Shown piece after piece: positions 35,515 to 44,923 of a stretch of DNA of 64,000 nucleotides; within the stretch, counting starts at the first letter, position 1; each line of letters begins with the position of its first letter. A model generated the notes under the pieces. The model was not told where the DNA came from, made no database searches, and worked only from the letters and a program-made list of their open reading frames with translations. The translations under genes were made by a program, and so were the position numbers. The DNA is taken from contig CALTAJ010000002.1 in the NCBI GenBank assembly GCA_943842245.1, positions 62,001 to 126,000 of the forward strand, written 5' to 3'. Source of the stretch: an uncultured Flavobacteriaceae bacterium (GTDB lineage Bacteria; Bacteroidota; Bacteroidia; Flavobacteriales; Flavobacteriaceae).

Positions 35515-36369
35515 TCATTGAGCAGCTTCCATACCTTTTTCAATTAGATCATAAAATTGATCAAGTTTTGGAAGTACTACAATTCTAGTTCTTCGATTTT
35601 TAGCTCTGTTTGCCGAAGTATCATTATCAGCTACTGGAATGTAGTAACTTCTTCCAGCTGCAGTCATACGAGCAGGAGAAACATCAAAATCATTTTCTAA
35701 AATACGAACTACTGCAGTAGCTCTTTTAACAGAAAGATCCCAATTATCAACTACACCATCAGCTTTATTTATTGGGACATTATCAGTATGTCCCTCTACC
35801 ATAAATTCTAAATCAGGCTTATCATTAACAACTTTAGCAACTTTCCCTAAAACTTCTTTAGCGCGATTTGTTACAGTATAACTTCCACTTCTAAATAAAA
35901 GTTTATCCGATATTGAAACATATACTACTCCTTTCTCAACATTTATTTCAATATCCTCATCACTTATGTTTCCAAGAACACCCTTTAAACTTGTAACTAA
36001 AGCAAGAGTTACTGAATCTTTTTTAGTGACAGCATCTTGCATGCGTTGAATGCGGATATCCTTTTCTTTCATGCTCTCAAGTGACATTTCAAGATTTTCA
36101 GCTCCCTTTTGAGAAAGTGTTGTAAGATTCCCGATATTATTTATTAGGTCTTGATTATTTGCTTTTAAAAATTTATTTTGTTCCGTAAGCGTTGTAAGTT
36201 GAGCTAGAGCAGACTCTTTTTCTTCGTTACAACTATTTAGCTTCACAGATGTTGAATCCAAAAGATTTTTTGTATTCTGTTGTAATTCTTCTAATTCTGT
36301 GAATTTTTTCTGCGATACACAGGAGGTAATTATAATCCCAGTTATCATTAAAGCTATAGCTTTTTTCAT
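35515..36369 (-). CDS. OmpA-family peptidoglycan-binding lipoprotein
   Basis: A 284-residue lipoprotein: MKKAIALMITGIIITSC with lipobox, then a coiled coil from about 25 to 115 (heptad-rich ELEELQQNTKNLLD and following), and an OmpA/MotB C-terminal domain from about 145 to 265. The domain shows LLFRSGSYTV, MVEGHTDNVP and the arginine-rich NRRTRIVV, residues that hold diaminopimelate of peptidoglycan. It probably staples the outer membrane to the wall. It is a stand-alone gene with its own terminator. Confidence 0.88.
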   Translation of the reverse strand: MKKAIALMITGIIITSCVSQKKFTELEELQQNTKNLLDSTSVKLNSCNEEKESALAQLTTLTEQNKFLKANNQDLINNIGNLTTLSQKGAENLEMSLESMKEKDIRIQRMQDAVTKKDSVTLALVTSLKGVLGNISDEDIEINVEKGVVYVSISDKLLFRSGSYTVTNRAKEVLGKVAKVVNDKPDLEFMVEGHTDNVPINKADGVVDNWDLSVKRATAVVRILENDFDVSPARMTAAGRSYYIPVADNDTSANRAKNRRTRIVVLPKLDQFYDLIEKGMEAAQ

Positions 36370-36421
36370 GTGAATTTGATTAAGTTTTTTAATTTCTGCA
36401 AATTAATAGTTTTTATTTAAT

Positions 36422-37420
36422 TTATTTATGCAAATCAGTGAAATAACGTTTTCGTTTCAAATAATATTCTAATAAAATATTTTTGATAAAAAAATAATCA
36501 TCTTTTTTTATTAGACTATTACTTTTTGATTTTACGTATTTAAACTCTTTATAAAACGAAAAATGTGCTTGAATTATTGCCCAAGTATATGAAAATTTTA
36601 ATTTAAAAAAGAAAAATAACCCTATTGCTCCATCTAAGATTAGGCGGTAAGTTAAAATAGAAGTTCTATTTTTATTTGGAACGTTTTTTAAAATCATATT
36701 CAGTGAATTCCTATGATTTAAATACACCTTTTTAGCTGATAATGGAAGTGTAGCTGCACCAACATGATAAACTTTGGAACTACCTACTGCCAAAGTTTTA
36801 TATCCTAGATTATGAGCTCGCCAGCATAAATCAATTTCCTCTTGATGCGCAAAAAAGTCATTGTCGAAACCTTCTAATTTCCAAAAGATTTTGCTTCGAA
36901 TTAGAAAACAAGCACCACTAGCCCAAAAAATCTCTTCATTTTTATCATATTGTCCCAGATCTTCTTCCAATTTGTTAATAATTCGACCTCTACAAAAAGT
37001 GATACCGTATTTATCAATGTATCCTCCAGCTGCTCCTGCGTATTCAAAATAATTTGGTTTTTTTTGATTTAAAATATGAGGCTGAATGATTGCTGCATTA
37101 GGATAAGTATCAAAACTTTTTAATAAAGGCTTAAGCCAATTTTTTGGAACCCAAACATCAGTATTTAATAAACCATAATATTCATATTTGACTTGTTTAA
37201 GTCCTTCATTGTAACCTTTTGCAAAGCCATAATTTTCTTTGAGTTCAATGCATTGGAGTTTAGGATGGTGTTTTTTAAACCATTTAACTGAGTTGTCAAT
37301 AGAATTATTATCTATCAAAACAATGTCTGCTTCTAAACTATTTGATATTACATCATTTATGAATTTCTTTAGCAACTCAATTCCATTATAGTTTAATAAA
37401 ACTAATGCTATTGGTTTCAT
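36422..37420 (-). CDS. Family 2 glycosyltransferase
   Basis: A 332-residue GT-A fold enzyme (rhamnosyltransferase-like, GT2). VLLNYNGIELLKKFI opens it, with DIVLIDNNSIDNS, then ELKENYGFAKGYNEGL for nucleotide sugar, the metal-binding LNTDVWVP, and WASGACFLIRSKIFWKLEGFDNDFFAHQEEIDLCWRA with the catalytic acidic residue. A hydrophobic segment at about 265-285 suggests a membrane tether. Sugar and acceptor unknown. The start overlaps the next upstream gene's end by 4 bases. Confidence 0.88.
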   Translation of the reverse strand: MKPIALVLLNYNGIELLKKFINDVISNSLEADIVLIDNNSIDNSVKWFKKHHPKLQCIELKENYGFAKGYNEGLKQVKYEYYGLLNTDVWVPKNWLKPLLKSFDTYPNAAIIQPHILNQKKPNYFEYAGAAGGYIDKYGITFCRGRIINKLEEDLGQYDKNEEIFWASGACFLIRSKIFWKLEGFDNDFFAHQEEIDLCWRAHNLGYKTLAVGSSKVYHVGAATLPLSAKKVYLNHRNSLNMILKNVPNKNRTSILTYRLILDGAIGLFFFFKLKFSYTWAIIQAHFSFYKEFKYVKSKSNSLIKKDDYFFIKNILLEYYLKRKRYFTDLHK

Positions 37421-37869
37421 AAACTAGTTTTGTAATCTGGAAGTTCTTTAACAAGTGAAATTTGATTTTCTTCAAAGTTCATTTTGCAAAAGTAATGATT
37501 CAATCCATTACTAATCATTAAGTAAGGGCATTTTAATTCTAAATTATAGCGTAATATTTGATCAAAAGTATTTTGAGAAATTTTAACATAGGGAGCTTTA
37601 CATTCAACTAAGATAAATGGTTTCATACTTGAATCTGCAATTAATAAGTCAAATCTTTTTAGTGTATTATATACTTTTAATTCTCGTTCTATTCTAATTA
37701 AAGATTCAGGATAATCCTTGGTTTCAATCAAATAGTAAAGGCAATGGATTCTTACCCATTCCTCTGGAGTACAGAGCAACCATTTTTTTCTTACCCTATC
37801 AAAAATGTAGGATTTATTTTCCTTATTTTTGATTAATACCTTATAATTTGGAAAATTTAGTTTTTCCAT
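37417..37869 (-). CDS. Stand-alone HsdR_N-like (PD-(D/E)xK) nuclease-fold protein
   Basis: A 150-residue protein resembling the N-terminal nuclease domain of type I restriction subunit HsdR (HSDR_N_2). The catalytic residues line up as D74 (KRFDLLI) and E89-C90-K91 (ILVECKAP), the pattern of PD-(D/E)xK enzymes. There is no motor domain and no HsdM or HsdS nearby, so it is not a restriction system. It is commonly found beside holA in flavobacteria, as here. The ATG at 37869 (MEKLNFPNYK) is preferred over 37902, which would overlap holA. Confidence 0.75.
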   Translation of the reverse strand: MEKLNFPNYKVLIKNKENKSYIFDRVRKKWLLCTPEEWVRIHCLYYLIETKDYPESLIRIERELKVYNTLKRFDLLIADSSMKPFILVECKAPYVKISQNTFDQILRYNLELKCPYLMISNGLNHYFCKMNFEENQISLVKELPDYKTSL

Positions 37870-37896
37870 TTTGTAAAAATGCAATAAATTTTTATA

Positions 37897-38892
37897 ATGC
37901 AAGCGTTCTTCTCTCTTCTTTCAAAAATTGAAAAAAATCAATTTTCACCATTATATCTTCTATCGGGAACGGAGCCTTTTTATATTGATACTATTCTTAA
38001 AGCTTTGACGAATAAATTAGTTCACGAAGAGTCTAAAGCGTTTGATTTTTCTCAATTCTACGGAAAAGATAGTAACGTCAATGGAATACTGGAATCTGTT
38101 AAGCGTTATCCAATGATTTCAAAATTCAACGTAGTTGTTTTAAAAGAAGCTCAACTTTTAAATTCAATTGAATTTGATCTTCTCGCTTCATATGCTCAAA
38201 ACCCATTGCCTCAGTCAATATTAATTATTTGTTATAAAAACAAGATTTTTGATAAACGTAAAAAGTTATATAAAGCTATAGACAAAAATGGAGACCTGTT
38301 AACGGTAAAACCTATTTATGAAAACCAGTTAAACCCTTGGATTGAAAATCAAGCTAAAAATTTAAACATTAATATTTCTCCAGTTGCTATAGAACTCCTT
38401 GCCACTCATGTTGGTTCAAATTTGAGCAGCTTAGATAATGAGTTAAAAAAATTAAAACTTCTTATTTCAGAAGATGTAATTATTACCGAAGAGCATATTG
38501 AAAAACATGTAGGAATTAGTAAGAAATTCAATAGTTTTGAATTACAAAAGGCAATTGGTTTAGGAAGGTTTTCAAGAGCTTTTCAGATAATTCAGTATCT
38601 TAATATAAATACAAAAGAGAATCCTTTGATTCTTACATTGGGAAATCTACATAGTTATTTTCAAAAACTTTTACTTATAAAAGGTGTAGGAAGTGACCAT
38701 AAAACTTTGGGAATTAATCCATTTTTTATAAATGAATATAAAGCAGCAGCTAAAAGATTTAATATGCGTCAATTAGCATTAGCAATGGATCATGTCATGG
38801 AAGCTGATTTAAAAAGTAAAGGAATTAATTCTAAAAGCTTAACTTCTAAAGAAATTTTGGAAGAACTATTACTTAAGCTTTTTAATCTTTAG
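37897..38892 (+). CDS. holA: DNA polymerase III delta subunit
   Basis: A 331-residue clamp-loader subunit that opens the DnaN ring. It has the P-loop-like but inactive N-terminal region (YLLSGTEPFYIDTIL), a middle helical part (LLATHVGSNLSSLDNELKKL) and the C-terminal collar domain with AIGLGRFSRAFQII. Length and order fit HolA. It is divergent from the HsdR_N-like gene with a gap of 27 bases, so both promoters overlap. Confidence 0.9.
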   Translation: MQAFFSLLSKIEKNQFSPLYLLSGTEPFYIDTILKALTNKLVHEESKAFDFSQFYGKDSNVNGILESVKRYPMISKFNVVVLKEAQLLNSIEFDLLASYAQNPLPQSILIICYKNKIFDKRKKLYKAIDKNGDLLTVKPIYENQLNPWIENQAKNLNINISPVAIELLATHVGSNLSSLDNELKKLKLLISEDVIITEEHIEKHVGISKKFNSFELQKAIGLGRFSRAFQIIQYLNINTKENPLILTLGNLHSYFQKLLLIKGVGSDHKTLGINPFFINEYKAAAKRFNMRQLALAMDHVMEADLKSKGINSKSLTSKEILEELLLKLFNL

Positions 38893-38908
38893 AAAACATT
38901 ATTTTAAA

Positions 38909-41317
38909 TTATAATGGAAATTGTTCAGGATTGGATTCATTCATAATAGCATAAGCCGATTCAAAAATATCATCTTCAGATGGCTTTGAAATATACTCTC
39001 CATCTGGACCGTATGCGGGACGATGTGCCTTTGCCGATAATAACTTAGGTGCAGAATCTAATAGCTCAAAAATATTTTGTTTTTCTAATAGTTGCTGTAA
39101 TATATAAGATGACGCACCACCCGGCACATCTTCGTCCACTATTAGTAGTCGATTAGTTTTGGAAATACTTTTATGGATATCTTTTTCGAGATCAAATGGA
39201 ATCAAACTTTGAATGTCAATAATTTCAATTGAAATACCTTCTTGCTTTAGGCGTTTATTAGTTGCTTCTACAATTCCTAGTGTAGAACCGTAAGAAATAA
39301 CGGTAATATCATTGCCTAAAGTAATTATTTCAATCTTTCCTAGAGGCACAGTGAATTCTCCAAGATTAATAGGTGATTTTTCTTTGATTCGATATCCATT
39401 TAAACACTCAACTACAATAGCTGGTTGATCAATTTGCATTAAAGTATTATAAAATCCAGCAGCTTGAGTCATATTTCTAGGTGTTAGAATGTGTATTCCA
39501 CGAAGTAAATGAATCATAGCAGCCATTTGAGAACCTGAGTGCCAAATACCTTCTAATCGATGACCTCGTGTACGAATAATTAAGGGTGCAATTTGCTGTC
39601 CTACAGTTCTATAGCTCATAGAAGCTAAGTCATCACTTAAAATTTGAATACAATACAAAATGTAGTCAAGATATTGTATTTCAGCTATTGGTCTTAATCC
39701 ACGTAGAGCAAGGCCTATCCCTTGTCCTGCTATAGTGGCTTCTCGAATTCCAGTATCTGCTATTCTAATTTCTCCAAATTTTTTCTGAAGTCCCTCCATG
39801 CCTTGATTTACATCTCCAATTTTACCTACATCTTCACCAAACATCAGTAGATTATCATATTTATTAAATAGTGCCTCAAAATTGTCTCGAATAATTATCC
39901 GTCCATCAACCGAAATGTCTTCATCTTTATAAACAGCAGCAGTGGGTTTAAATGCTATTAAGTCTTCTTTATTTGTTGTATATAGTTTTGAAGAAACTTT
40001 TTGATTTAAATGATTTAAAAGATTATTATACCAAAATTTATAATTATCAAGAATTGCTTCAGGAAATCGAGCAAGCAGAAGGTTTATTTTTCTTCCTGCT
40101 GAGATAAGGTCTTTATAGCTTAGTTCATCTTTTTGTTCTAATTGATTATAGATTAGCTGTATTTTAGGATCGTTGTTAGTTTGGTTTTTTAAGATTTCCT
40201 CAAAACTAAAAAACTTATTTTTTTCTTTTAAAATAGGCGCCTGATATGCATTCCAAGATTCACGCCTTGCACTTCGAACAAGACTAATAGCCTCTTTTTC
40301 AATTTTTTCAAGATCTTCTTCAGAACTTAAGCCTTCATCAAGAATCCATTCTCGCATTTTAAGATTGCAATCATGTTTTTTTTCCCATTCTAAACGAGTT
40401 TTAGATTTATATCTTTCATGTGATCCTGAGGATGAATGTCCTAGGGGTTGTGTTAATTCTGTAACGTGAATAAGAACTGGAATATGATCTTTCCTACAAA
40501 TTCGAGCAGCATATTCATAAGTTTCTATTAGAGCTAAATAGTCCCAGCCTTTAACTGTTAAAATTTCAAATCCTGCTTCTTTTTCTGATCTTTGAAAACC
40601 TTTAAGTGCTTCAGATATACTTTGTTTAGTTGTTTGATCTTTATTAGAAACCGAAATTCCATACCCATCATCCCAAACACTTATTATCATTGGAACTTGG
40701 AGCACTCCAGCAGCATTGATTGTTTCAAAAAAGAGACCTTCACTAGTACTAGCATTTCCAATTGTACCCCATGCAATTTCATTTCCATTATTGGAAAATT
40801 TATCACGGTTTTTTGTCTTATAATTACGATATACTTTTGAAGCTTGTGCCAGGCCAAGAAGTCTTGGCATTTGAGAACCAGTGGGCGAGACGTCACCACT
40901 ATGATTTTTCATCTCCATCACATTAAGCCAATCTCCTTTTTCGTTTCTGCAGGCAGATACAAAGTGTCCTCCCATTGATCGACCTCCAGACATTGGTTCA
41001 TTTTCAATATTTAAGTCTGCATATAATGCTGAAAAAATATTTGAAACACTTAAATGGCCTTGAGCCATAAGTAGAGTTTGATCACGGTAATATCCTGATC
41101 TAAAGTCCCCATTTTTAAAAAAATGATTCATTGCAAGTTGAGGAAGTTCTTTTCCATCTCCAAAAATCCCAAATTTTCCTTTTCCAGAAAAAACTTCACG
41201 TCTACCTAAAACACTGCATTCTCTACTTGTAACAGCTAGTGTGTAGTCTGAAATAATTCGCTTTTTGAAAACTTCGAAGGAAATTTTAAGATCTTCTTGT
41301 TTATTGGGAATACTCAT
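38909..41317 (-). CDS. Fused alpha-beta 2-oxo acid dehydrogenase E1 component
   Basis: An 802-residue thiamine diphosphate enzyme with the alpha part (about 1-380) and beta part (about 455-802) of branched-chain or pyruvate-type E1 in one chain. Alpha features: GGRSMGGHFVS and an SGDVSPTGSQMPRLLGLAQAS segment. In the thiamine motif the usual GDG...NN reads G187-N188-A189 and W-D216-D217, so the metal ligands appear exchanged. Beta features: MFGEDVGKIGDVNQGMEGL, PIAEIQYLDYI and LTPRNMTQAAG. It likely feeds an E2/E3 complex encoded elsewhere. This large family is known in Bacteroidota; the substrate is unsettled. Confidence 0.85.
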   Translation of the reverse strand: MSIPNKQEDLKISFEVFKKRIISDYTLAVTSRECSVLGRREVFSGKGKFGIFGDGKELPQLAMNHFFKNGDFRSGYYRDQTLLMAQGHLSVSNIFSALYADLNIENEPMSGGRSMGGHFVSACRNEKGDWLNVMEMKNHSGDVSPTGSQMPRLLGLAQASKVYRNYKTKNRDKFSNNGNEIAWGTIGNASTSEGLFFETINAAGVLQVPMIISVWDDGYGISVSNKDQTTKQSISEALKGFQRSEKEAGFEILTVKGWDYLALIETYEYAARICRKDHIPVLIHVTELTQPLGHSSSGSHERYKSKTRLEWEKKHDCNLKMREWILDEGLSSEEDLEKIEKEAISLVRSARRESWNAYQAPILKEKNKFFSFEEILKNQTNNDPKIQLIYNQLEQKDELSYKDLISAGRKINLLLARFPEAILDNYKFWYNNLLNHLNQKVSSKLYTTNKEDLIAFKPTAAVYKDEDISVDGRIIIRDNFEALFNKYDNLLMFGEDVGKIGDVNQGMEGLQKKFGEIRIADTGIREATIAGQGIGLALRGLRPIAEIQYLDYILYCIQILSDDLASMSYRTVGQQIAPLIIRTRGHRLEGIWHSGSQMAAMIHLLRGIHILTPRNMTQAAGFYNTLMQIDQPAIVVECLNGYRIKEKSPINLGEFTVPLGKIEIITLGNDITVISYGSTLGIVEATNKRLKQEGISIEIIDIQSLIPFDLEKDIHKSISKTNRLLIVDEDVPGGASSYILQQLLEKQNIFELLDSAPKLLSAKAHRPAYGPDGEYISKPSEDDIFESAYAIMNESNPEQFPL

Positions 41318-41389
41318 AAATCAATGTAAAATTACAAAAAAACACCCACTTGAAAGATAAACAGTTTTACTGATTTGTTTAAATCAATT

Positions 41390-44224
41390 TTAAAACCACT
41401 TACGTGAAAACAAACTACTTAGTGTTTTTAGACGAGGGGAAAATATAAAGCGAATTTTAGTTGCATATCGAGACTGAACAGGTTCAAAACCGTTTGAAGA
41501 ATAAAGAGGAAAAAATACTTCAAAATAGTCAGGCACTAGATTAAATTTTATTCCAGAATCAAAATAACCTTTTGTTGGACGATTAATATTTTTTAACGCA
41601 CCAATATCTCCGTAAAATTCTATCCATTTCCAAATTCCAATTGAAGTATTAATCGATATCATATAATTATTTGCAGAAGATTCATTGAAAAAGGCTTTGA
41701 AACCACCTTCAGCAGGAACAAATTGTTGACTCCAAATTCCTGTTTCATCAGACCTTCCGATGTAGTCATAACGAAAAAGGTAATCAGGTGAACGATTTAA
41801 ATTAAAATCAAAAAATTGTGTTTCGGTTGTGTTGTGCCATAAAAATTTTCCAGCAAAAAAACGTAATGAAAATTGACGACCACTGGGAAATAGTTTGCGA
41901 TATCTACTATTAAAAGATATTTTACCAAATTTATTCGAAATTTCAATATTGGAATTTGTAGAAAATACATTTACTGCATCCGCATTTTCATATCTGTGTA
42001 AAAAACGTAAGACACTATAGTCTGGACTTACTTCGACATTGGGATCACGATCTCGAAAAACATTATACCATGAAATATTAAGTAATTGACGTTTATTTGA
42101 TCTTAAATCAAAGGGCCTAAAATACATCGAGAAAGAAGGTTGAATTGAGGTATATCGTAGATTAGTATCATAATGATAGCTCTTTCCTGTTAAGAAAACT
42201 TGATTTAAATAATTTTTACTTTTGTGATTAATAAAGCGATATCGAGTTCTAAAAAAGCCAACGTAAGTATTTTCGTTGAATGTGTATTGAGGGTGCACAT
42301 CAATTTCAAAAGGTTGATTTTTCACCCTAGTATTGTATAGTCTAATTCCTGCAGTAAATCCATCATAAGCATTATAATCTGATATAGGATGATAAAATAA
42401 TTGATTTCGCTTAAGGTTTTCACTATCACCGTAAAAGGTTAGTTTTAAGGGCTTCAATCCACTTGATGATTTTAAGTATTTCCAGTTATTAGGTCTATTT
42501 TTTTCAGGTAAAAAACGATTAGAATTTATGGCTATGAAATCGACATCCTCTTTTTGTATTTTTATAATAGTATCTTTTCCAGAATGATAAAACCATTTTT
42601 CCTTAATAATACTATCATTTTTAATAAGGTCTAATTTAAATGGAACTGCTTGTAATTTTTTTTCACTTATTGTAACAGAAATTGAGTCTTTTTCTTTAAT
42701 AATATTTTTTATAAAAAGATCAAATGCCTCTCTATCTGACAAATATTTGGTAAAGAACCAATCTAATTTTTTATTGGTTTTATTAGATAATATTGTTTCC
42801 AAGGACAATAAACCTCTTTTTTCACTGAATTCTGAGAGGCTTTGGTCTAGAATATCTTCGCCTAAATATTTATCTAAATAATACAACCCTGATCCAACAT
42901 GATATGGCGAGAAGTACAATTCATTTGATTTAGTTAATTTACTTCTTTCTAAAGTGTCTGATTGTTGTGTATTTGCATGCTCTCCAAATTCATAAATAAA
43001 TGAGAAGCTTTCATTAAATCCAATTTGAGCTGCACTATAACTGTTAAATGGACGAATTCCTAGAATACTAAAATCTTTTAATGCTCCTAAAAACTTATTT
43101 TTTGAATAAAAGGACTCTACATATTTCATCATAACATAGGTTTGAATTCCTCCTGGAATCCAATGTTTTTTTCTTTTATCTATAATCAAAAGTTCGTGAA
43201 GATAAGTTGCTAAATATGCCTTAATAAATTTTGTTTCGTAAATGAAAGAATCGCTGAAGGGGTTTAAAAAAGGGACTACTTCAGTTATTCCAACTAAAGG
43301 ATTTTTTGCATAATCTTTTTTAAGAATTAATATTTTCTTTTGTTTTAGTGGACTCAGTAGAGAATTAGTGAAATTATAAATCTGTTTAAGAGAATGCTCG
43401 ATATCAACTTCAGAATTTTTTTTAGGAATTATATCAGTAACAATTGTAAACTGATCATCTAAATTTATGGTTTGAAAATTATCTTCTTCATCAAAAATAA
43501 ATTCTGGACTAGATAAATCACTAGCCATCCAAAGAGTTGATATATTTCCATTTTTAAAGGTTTTAGGAATATCAATTTGATTTAGGTTACTAACTAAATT
43601 ATAGCTTTCAGGGTAAGTCCAATTTATTAAATAGTTTGAACTAATATTACTATTATCTCTTAACCCCAAATTACTCTGGAGTATCCACTCGTCATTTATA
43701 AATGGATTAAGGCTAATAAAAAAATCTCTAAAAAAAATCCTATTATTAGAATTTATTCCATATCCAGTGAACTTGTCGTCAGGAATTTTAATTTGATAAT
43801 TTAAATTTATAGTAATTTTTTCTTCCGCTTTTAAGGGCTTTTCCAAGGTTATTTCAATTAAATCAAGTTGCCCTTTAATACGTGACCATTTAAGTTTATT
43901 ATTATTACAACTTAAAGACTCTATGTTTGTAAAACCCAGTTTACTTTTTGAACTCAAATAAAAACTGCGATTAAATTGATTTGCTAAATGTTTGACTAAA
44001 GGAGATTTTGTCCCTTCGTATGAGTTTGCCCAATCACTTAGATATATTTTTTCTAATGATTTATTAGATGGATTTTTAAAAGTTAAAGTTTGAGAAACAA
44101 TTAATGTCTTATTTTTTAAGTCAACATAACCGTCTATAAAGTATTGATTTTGACCATTAACCACTTTTCCAATAAAGCTAATTAATAAGCAAATGAATAC
44201 GTTAAAAGTAACTTTTTTAGACAT
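41390..44224 (-). CDS. Inactive M1-peptidase-like protein fused to an outer-membrane barrel
   Basis: A 944-residue protein with a signal peptide ending VVNGQ. Residues 25-520 follow the layout of M1 aminopeptidases: beta N-domain, then a thermolysin-like domain. But the zinc motif HExxH is H343-E344-L-L-I347, and the third-ligand segment is HWIPGGIQTY where active enzymes have W-x-D/N-EGF. So the second histidine and the glutamate are missing and it should be catalytically dead. Residues from about 590 to 944 show alternating strands and end in KWF, the mark of an outer-membrane barrel. It may bind peptides or act as a receptor. The function is unknown. Confidence 0.8.
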   Translation of the reverse strand: MSKKVTFNVFICLLISFIGKVVNGQNQYFIDGYVDLKNKTLIVSQTLTFKNPSNKSLEKIYLSDWANSYEGTKSPLVKHLANQFNRSFYLSSKSKLGFTNIESLSCNNNKLKWSRIKGQLDLIEITLEKPLKAEEKITINLNYQIKIPDDKFTGYGINSNNRIFFRDFFISLNPFINDEWILQSNLGLRDNSNISSNYLINWTYPESYNLVSNLNQIDIPKTFKNGNISTLWMASDLSSPEFIFDEEDNFQTINLDDQFTIVTDIIPKKNSEVDIEHSLKQIYNFTNSLLSPLKQKKILILKKDYAKNPLVGITEVVPFLNPFSDSFIYETKFIKAYLATYLHELLIIDKRKKHWIPGGIQTYVMMKYVESFYSKNKFLGALKDFSILGIRPFNSYSAAQIGFNESFSFIYEFGEHANTQQSDTLERSKLTKSNELYFSPYHVGSGLYYLDKYLGEDILDQSLSEFSEKRGLLSLETILSNKTNKKLDWFFTKYLSDREAFDLFIKNIIKEKDSISVTISEKKLQAVPFKLDLIKNDSIIKEKWFYHSGKDTIIKIQKEDVDFIAINSNRFLPEKNRPNNWKYLKSSSGLKPLKLTFYGDSENLKRNQLFYHPISDYNAYDGFTAGIRLYNTRVKNQPFEIDVHPQYTFNENTYVGFFRTRYRFINHKSKNYLNQVFLTGKSYHYDTNLRYTSIQPSFSMYFRPFDLRSNKRQLLNISWYNVFRDRDPNVEVSPDYSVLRFLHRYENADAVNVFSTNSNIEISNKFGKISFNSRYRKLFPSGRQFSLRFFAGKFLWHNTTETQFFDFNLNRSPDYLFRYDYIGRSDETGIWSQQFVPAEGGFKAFFNESSANNYMISINTSIGIWKWIEFYGDIGALKNINRPTKGYFDSGIKFNLVPDYFEVFFPLYSSNGFEPVQSRYATKIRFIFSPRLKTLSSLFSRKWF

Positions 44225-44225
44225 T

Positions 44226-44909
44226 TTAAAAATTTGGCTTAAAATTATCTTTGATATAAAAACGATTCAAGCAATCCATTACTTCTTCTTTAGTGTCAAC
44301 AACTTCAAAAAGCTCCAAATCTTCAGCGCTTATATTATTTTCTCTTAATAGTTTATCTTTTATCCAATTGATTAGGCCTTCCCAATATTGTCTTCCTACT
44401 AAAATAATGGGAAATTTATTTACTTTGGAAGTCTGTAATAAAGTAAAAGCCTCAAAAAGTTCATCCAATGTTCCAACACCACCTGGCATCACTACAAATC
44501 CCTGTGCATATTTAACAAACATAACTTTACGAACAAAAAAGTATTGAAAATCTATAAGTTTATCCTGATCAATGTAAGGATTACTTTTCTGCTCAAAAGG
44601 AAGCTCAATGTTTAAACCTACAGAAACCCCATTGGCTTCTTGAGCTCCTTTATTTGCAGCTTCCATTATCCCTGGGCCACCACCACTTATAATACCATAT
44701 CCCAATTCAGATATAGCTTTTGCAATTTCAACAGTCAAAAGATACGTGGGGTGATTAGCATGCGTTCTAGCTGATCCAAAAATAGAAATACAAGGTCCAA
44801 TAGAACTGAGCTTTTCATAGCCATTTACAAATTCACCCATGATCTTAAATAGAGCCCACGAATCATTTGTTTTTGTTTCATTCCAGTTTTTCATTCGTAC
44901 TTCTTTCAT
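44226..44909 (-). CDS. LOG-family Rossmann-fold protein (TIGR00730)
   Basis: A 227-residue lysine decarboxylase-like protein, now viewed as nucleotide 5'-monophosphate nucleosidases (LOG/PpnN). The ISIFGSARTHANHP opening, the GYGIISGGGPGIMEAANKGA loop and the catalytic PGGVGTLDELFEAFTLLQ motif are all clear. It likely hydrolyses nucleotide monophosphates; an aminoglycoside or cytokinin role is unlikely. It begins 14 bases downstream of uvrA and is 1 base from the M1-like gene, so these may be co-transcribed. Confidence 0.88.
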   Translation of the reverse strand: MKEVRMKNWNETKTNDSWALFKIMGEFVNGYEKLSSIGPCISIFGSARTHANHPTYLLTVEIAKAISELGYGIISGGGPGIMEAANKGAQEANGVSVGLNIELPFEQKSNPYIDQDKLIDFQYFFVRKVMFVKYAQGFVVMPGGVGTLDELFEAFTLLQTSKVNKFPIILVGRQYWEGLINWIKDKLLRENNISAEDLELFEVVDTKEEVMDCLNRFYIKDNFKPNF

Positions 44910-44923
44910 TTTTAATTGAGAGA

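Noticed and set aside
37417-37869. Type I restriction system
   Set aside because: Only the HsdR_N-like domain exists; no motor, methylase or specificity gene is near.
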